Assembly: GCF_017591435.1 (NCBI RefSeq)
Contig: NC_059283.1
Span: 9,120,840 to 9,184,839, forward strand
Source: Portunus trituberculatus
Taxonomy: Eukaryota; Arthropoda; Malacostraca; Decapoda; Portunidae
Direction: 5' to 3'
Length of the DNA stretch: 64,000 bases
The position numbers were made by a program, and so were the translations under genes. Below, piece after piece: positions 9,100 through 64,000 of the stretch; the stretch's first letter is position 1; each line of letters opens with the position of its first letter. A model generated the notes under the pieces. The model saw only the letters and a list, made by a program, of their open reading frames with translations, had not been told where the DNA came from and searched no databases.

Positions 9100-10679
9100 T
9101 GAATATGGGCATAATGCATTTAGGCTTGTAATTTTCTAAACATGTTAAGTTCTTATGATAGAACAAATAGAATACAAATACTATGGAAATTCCAAATTAT
9201 GTGGTACCCTGATGTAGTTGAATAAAGAAGAAGCAATTAAAGAAGGTGGAAAAATTAGAGAAATAGAAGAATGGAAGAAGAAATAATAGAGAAAAGATAG
9301 AAAATTCAGTACCAATACAGTAGTCCTAACCCACATGAACAAAGATAACTGTGACCCACGTGGAAGAAAGTACCTGAAGGCAAAAGGACCCAGACATGTA
9401 TGAGTTGCCTGCACCAAGTAGCTGCCTTGTTACAGAACCTAAAGTAAAGTATGCTCACACAGACTTGACACACAGCTGTTGAACCAAGACTGAGATGTAT
9501 GGTTCACCTGGATCAAACAGAGGATAAAGCAAAAACAGCTGAAGAAATTAAAATTAAGTCTAAACAAGGGAATAAAAGAGGTAAACAGAGGTGTATTATT
9601 AACTATCTCCAACTTACTCTACCAACTCTGCCCTGATATCTTGATTGCGTAAAAAATATTTGCCACCTATAGGTGGCTCATGAATGTAAAGAGCATTACT
9701 GCATGTGAATTATGTGAAATATATGGGATTTTCAACCTTATCATCGAGGTTGCGTTTTGGAGTTAAATGTAACAAACTGACGTATATCATGCCATGTACC
9801 TGAAGTAGAAGAGAGACAAGAGCCAGCCAGCAAGCAGAAGCTGAGAGATTGCAAAGATGCTAAATCTGAGGGGAGCCTGAAGCAACATGGAAAAGGTCAT
9901 CCTCATACTCATAAATAAGGCTTAAAAGTTGAGTGATGCAGTCTATGATTGTTGCCTCATGAAGGTTTAAAGAAGGAAGTAACTTGTAGGATGTTTAAAT
10001 TTAGGGTTTTATGTGTTTGTATCCAATTCCAATAAATTGAATGTGAAATATTGAACTGATCTGACAAGAAAAGCAGGAACTATGTGTGAACTGAGTTAAT
10101 GGAAAGTTCTCAGCAAGTTGCTGAAAGTAAACACCAAGAGGTTATTACAATACTTAACGTTGATAGAAGTGAGTACAAAATATTCAGCAGTGTACAATAT
10201 ATTGCCTCATGGATATGACTTGAATGATAGTCTTAACATATGACAAATCATATTTCTAGAATGATATAGAATATATTGAATATAATTCATAACATATTAA
10301 TATATATATGCTACTTTATACTAATGCCTATGTATGACAGCTATCACACTTAATATTCCATCACTGAAAATTATCTTTTGCCACTGCTCTGATGTACAAT
10401 CCTTATATATTCTCTTAAGTTTACTCAGGTGTTCATGCAATTTTCTCATAAGTAAACAGTAGCAGCATGATAAATGAATCTAAGAAACATAACTTTTGCA
10501 CAAGGTTTGTTTTCTTACAAGAAAGTAGAAAGTTTAAATATGGATACATCTTACAATCATTTGTTATTCCACAACTTCATAATCTTAATATGACAGACTT
10601 TGACAAAACAAAATCATCCTTTGATACTTTGTACAGAATAATGAAAATACAAAGATATGGATGAGTCTTTCACATACTT
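9099..10679. other. 3' flank of the mARC gene, no feature resolved
   Basis: A/T-rich unique-looking sequence downstream of the mARC stop codon at 10680 on the minus strand. It should contain the mARC 3' UTR and polyadenylation site, but I could not place a convincing signal. Short open frames here have no recognisable content. Confidence 0.5.
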
Positions 10680-61595
<50,916 letters not shown>

Positions 61596-62460
61596 GTCAC
61601 AACGTCTGGAAAAGAGAAAGACATCTGAACTATTTTTCTCTTATGAAAATGCTCGCTTTGCAGTAGATATGACTAAAACTGAGTAAGATGTCAAACACAT
61701 TCAAATAATAGAATATACATCATGATTATGGTTACATGTAGAAAAATTAACCATACTACAGAAAACCAAGATAATACAGTAAAACTCTGAAAGAGTAAAA
61801 AAATATCCTTCAGAGAGCAAATTCTTCCTTACATCATGTAGACTACCATACCAGTATTTTGAAAAGAACTAAATAAATAAATTTTGAAATAACAGCAATA
61901 TTAACACATACAGTGTTGTCCTTTTTTCAGAAATACGGGTCATGGTAAGTTAGTTTTTTGGATATTTTCTATTTATCCCATATAATAAAAAAAATCACAA
62001 GTTGCTTCATATATATATCATTCCAATGTGATGAGCCAAAGTGTGGCTATCATACGATACTTGTTATCAAATACTTTCTCTTCTGAGAACTCATGATGTC
62101 AGACTATGGAAGAAAAATTTTATATTTACATTCTTTTAATCTTTTATTCTGTACTTTACATACATATTCCACAGCTTTATAATGAATGTAATAAATAAAT
62201 ACATCACACATACCTATAGATAAAGAAGAATTGTTAGTTCAGGAAAATGGTTGGATGCGCATATGGCAAAACCCCACATCTCAAGTGCATCAAAATATTT
62301 ATAGCTATTTTTTTCTATCCCTCTCCTATATCATAATTTTCTGTTTAATTTTATTGCTTTAATATTATATGCATGATGACGTATGGATTTGGAGGAAACA
62401 AAATAACCCCTAAGAATGTCTCTATTCCTACTGAAGTATTCAGTCCATAATAACTACGAA
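61596..62460. promoter_or_regulatory. Presumed upstream flank of mARC (5' UTR and promoter region)
   Basis: The minus-strand upstream sequence of the mARC start codon. It is A/T-rich with no CpG-rich segment, TATA box or splice junction that I can fix. The name rests only on position. Confidence 0.35.
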
Positions 62461-62469
62461 CCAAGAATA

Positions 62470-62560
62470 TACGTATATACACTCAATTCTCGTTTTTCTG
62501 GACTAAATGGTGCAGGCATCAGTCCAGATAATGAAAAGTCTGAATGATGCAAACGGATCC
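62470..62560. repeat. Tigger-like terminal fragment
   Basis: 'CACTCAATTCTCGTTTTTCT' at 62479 after TATA; similar to the inverse of 43800-43830. The partner end is not found. Confidence 0.4.
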
Positions 62561-62739
62561 TTCGTTTTACCAAATGTTGATTTTTGTCACCTTAGACTTT
62601 TACATAAAATGCAACATTTGGTTCATTTGGGTTACCCTGACTACCAAGCCAAAACAAACAATCTAAGTTAACCTAACACAAAAAGTAACCTAACAGTACC
62701 ATATATTGTGGCTTATAACTCTATGTGGTACCTCTATAA

Positions 62740-63090
62740 TTTGACCACAGATAAGTCAACCCCCTAAACTATTACTTAGCATGGGCCCAATGTCACCATG
62801 AGTCACTAAGTACTGGGTTGTAAATTAAGTTTTATCTATAGTAAAATAAATAAAACAATTTAAACAGATTGAAAACACCATGAACTTCAAGCATTTCAAC
62901 AAAAACAAGCTGTCACTTTTTACTTTTTTTCTTTACTCACTTGTTTCCCCACTATATTAAACGATTATTTACTTTTAAAACTGTATGTGTCCAACCATCT
63001 ACAGTCCTGTTTCAAATGTTGGAAGAAAAGAAACGAAAGTAACAGCTACTCATGGGGACTGTATATACTCCCAAAAAGAATATGTTTAAG
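62740..63090 (+). repeat. Dispersed repeat R2, copy 2
   Basis: Same order of segments as 41585-41935, in direct orientation. Both copies lie next to a foldback arm. Confidence 0.75.
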
Positions 63091-63238
63091 GGTGATGTGA
63101 ATATTTCATAGGCAAGGGACTCAGGGAGGCCAGATAAGACTTCTTGAGTGGGATCCAAGAAACTTTAGCAACGTCGAAGCGACCTCAAGCCATGAAATGG
63201 CATCCATGAACGCTTGGAGGGATGGTAACGAGGTTGCT

Positions 63239-63454
63239 TTTTTTTTTCTTATACCATGTGGGCTTTTCACAGGAATTTATGGGCTAAAAGGGATACTTTT
63301 TAGGGTACCTCCTATCTCAAAGCCCAACCGCTAGGAAACCGTTGCCCCGAGTGAGGAAGCCCAACCTACACTCGGACCGAGAACAGGATTTGAACCCGTG
63401 TGCTTGGAGACCCCTCGGACCCCAAAGCGCTTGGTTCCACTGTACCACGGCGGT
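63239..63454 (-). mobile_element. SINE-L, class II tRNA-derived SINE
   Basis: On the minus strand, the head 'CCGCCGTGGTACAGTGGAAC' with an A box, a long variable-arm-like stretch, and B box 'GGGTTCAAATCC' (63398 and below) resemble a tRNA-Leu or tRNA-Ser. Body to 63250, then poly(A) seen as T run 63239-63249. Confidence 0.75.
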
Positions 63455-63472
63455 CTAAAAGTATCAGATAAG

Positions 63473-63775
63473 GCAGTGGCATAGTGGATAAGGTAGTGAG
63501 CGTGGGGTCGGGCAGACGTCCACGCGTAGGTTTGAATCCCACCACGTACAGCCTTAAAACACTTTGCCATTTGTCAAGTGGTTTAAAGTTACCTACATAT
63601 CACCATGATACCCAGGTTCTAGGTGGTTACACTCAAGATGAGCTTGGGCAGTAATATGGGCCCTAATATGGGTACCACTATAAATAAAATTGCCTGCGCC
63701 ACTAATAGGCGGAAGCTGAACAGCGCTTCCCATACACTCTTCAAGTGTGCCTACAGGCGCTATAGGCCTTACCGT

Positions 63776-63803
<28 letters not shown>
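63473..63803 (+). mobile_element. SINE-R, tRNA-derived SINE, near full length
   Basis: Head with A box 'TAGTGGATAAGGTAGTGAG' and B box 'AGGTTTGAATCCCACC', then a body shared with 36575-36860 and 58625-58790, ending CCGTA and a poly(A) of about 27. The tRNA of origin could be Arg-like; the anticodon arm is not clear. Confidence 0.78.
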
Positions 63804-63806
<3 letters not shown>

Positions 63807-64000
63807 GCTGGGAACACCATCTCTCAAGGTGGTGTTACTGTCTTGTATATATATTTATATTCACAAAACAACATTTCTATTAGCTTTTTTACAAACCTTG
63901 CTCACAAGAAAGAATTGTTTTGTAATGCACAAAGTAAAATCTTACATGAAATATAGGATTTTTTAATGTAAAATCCATTTTTACCAACAGACTTACCCAT

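Larger units (their letters stand above)
63130..63960. mobile_element. Foldback arm copy, split by two SINEs
   Basis: 63130-63238 ('TGGGATCCAAGAAACTTTAG' to 'GGTAACGAGGTTGC') is the outer arm, and 63806-63960 ('GTGGTGTTACTGTCTTG' onward) the inner arm. GTTGC occurs on both sides of the SINE pair. Confidence 0.75.

Overview
This window looks like intergenic and intronic DNA of an animal genome, most likely an arthropod. A decapod crustacean fits the mix of very long dinucleotide tracts with BEL/Pao, DIRS, CR1/Jockey-group, pogo/Tigger and piggyBac-like elements, but the species is inferred and not shown. No prokaryotic feature is visible.

One host gene is readable. It is a complete seven-exon minus-strand gene for a mitochondrial amidoxime-reducing component (mARC, MOSC-domain molybdenum enzyme). 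It runs from the start codon at 61595 to the stop at 10680, about 51 kb of genome for 341 codons. All exon phases fit and no frame is broken. Introns 1 and 5 are each about 21 kb and hold most of the transposons.

Layout on the + strand. 1-5465: a minus-strand LINE (LINE-X, with an SGNH-like domain) that carries a nested, internally deleted RNase H-bearing LINE. 5466-9098: foldback, mariner and Tigger-like DNA transposons and (TA)n. 9099-10679: the 3' flank of mARC. 10680-11484: mARC exons 7 and 6. 12289-29450: a head-to-tail array in which two related LINE families and a tRNA-Val-derived SINE are separated by (AC)n tracts. A 5-kb DIRS element is nested in the third LINE. 29581-32100: a poly(A)-tailed LINE (LINE-C) split by a MITE. 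32603-40565: mARC exons 5 to 2, interleaved with foldback, TTAA-flanked, Tigger-like and hAT-like elements and long (TA)n and (GA)n tracts. 40566-61467 is intron 1. It contains a three-level nest: a Tigger-like element holds a Gypsy element of Gmr1-like gene order, which holds a BEL/Pao element. 61468-61595 is mARC exon 1, followed by its upstream flank and SINE/foldback sequence to the end.

The elements interact mainly by insertion. Target-site duplications, interrupted reading frames and reconstructable empty sites give the order of events. The most unusual pattern is the repeated, strand-specific placement of CR1/Jockey-group LINE copies and a tRNA-Val SINE inside (AC)n microsatellites. 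Almost all transposon genes are damaged. The BEL integrase frame is intact.
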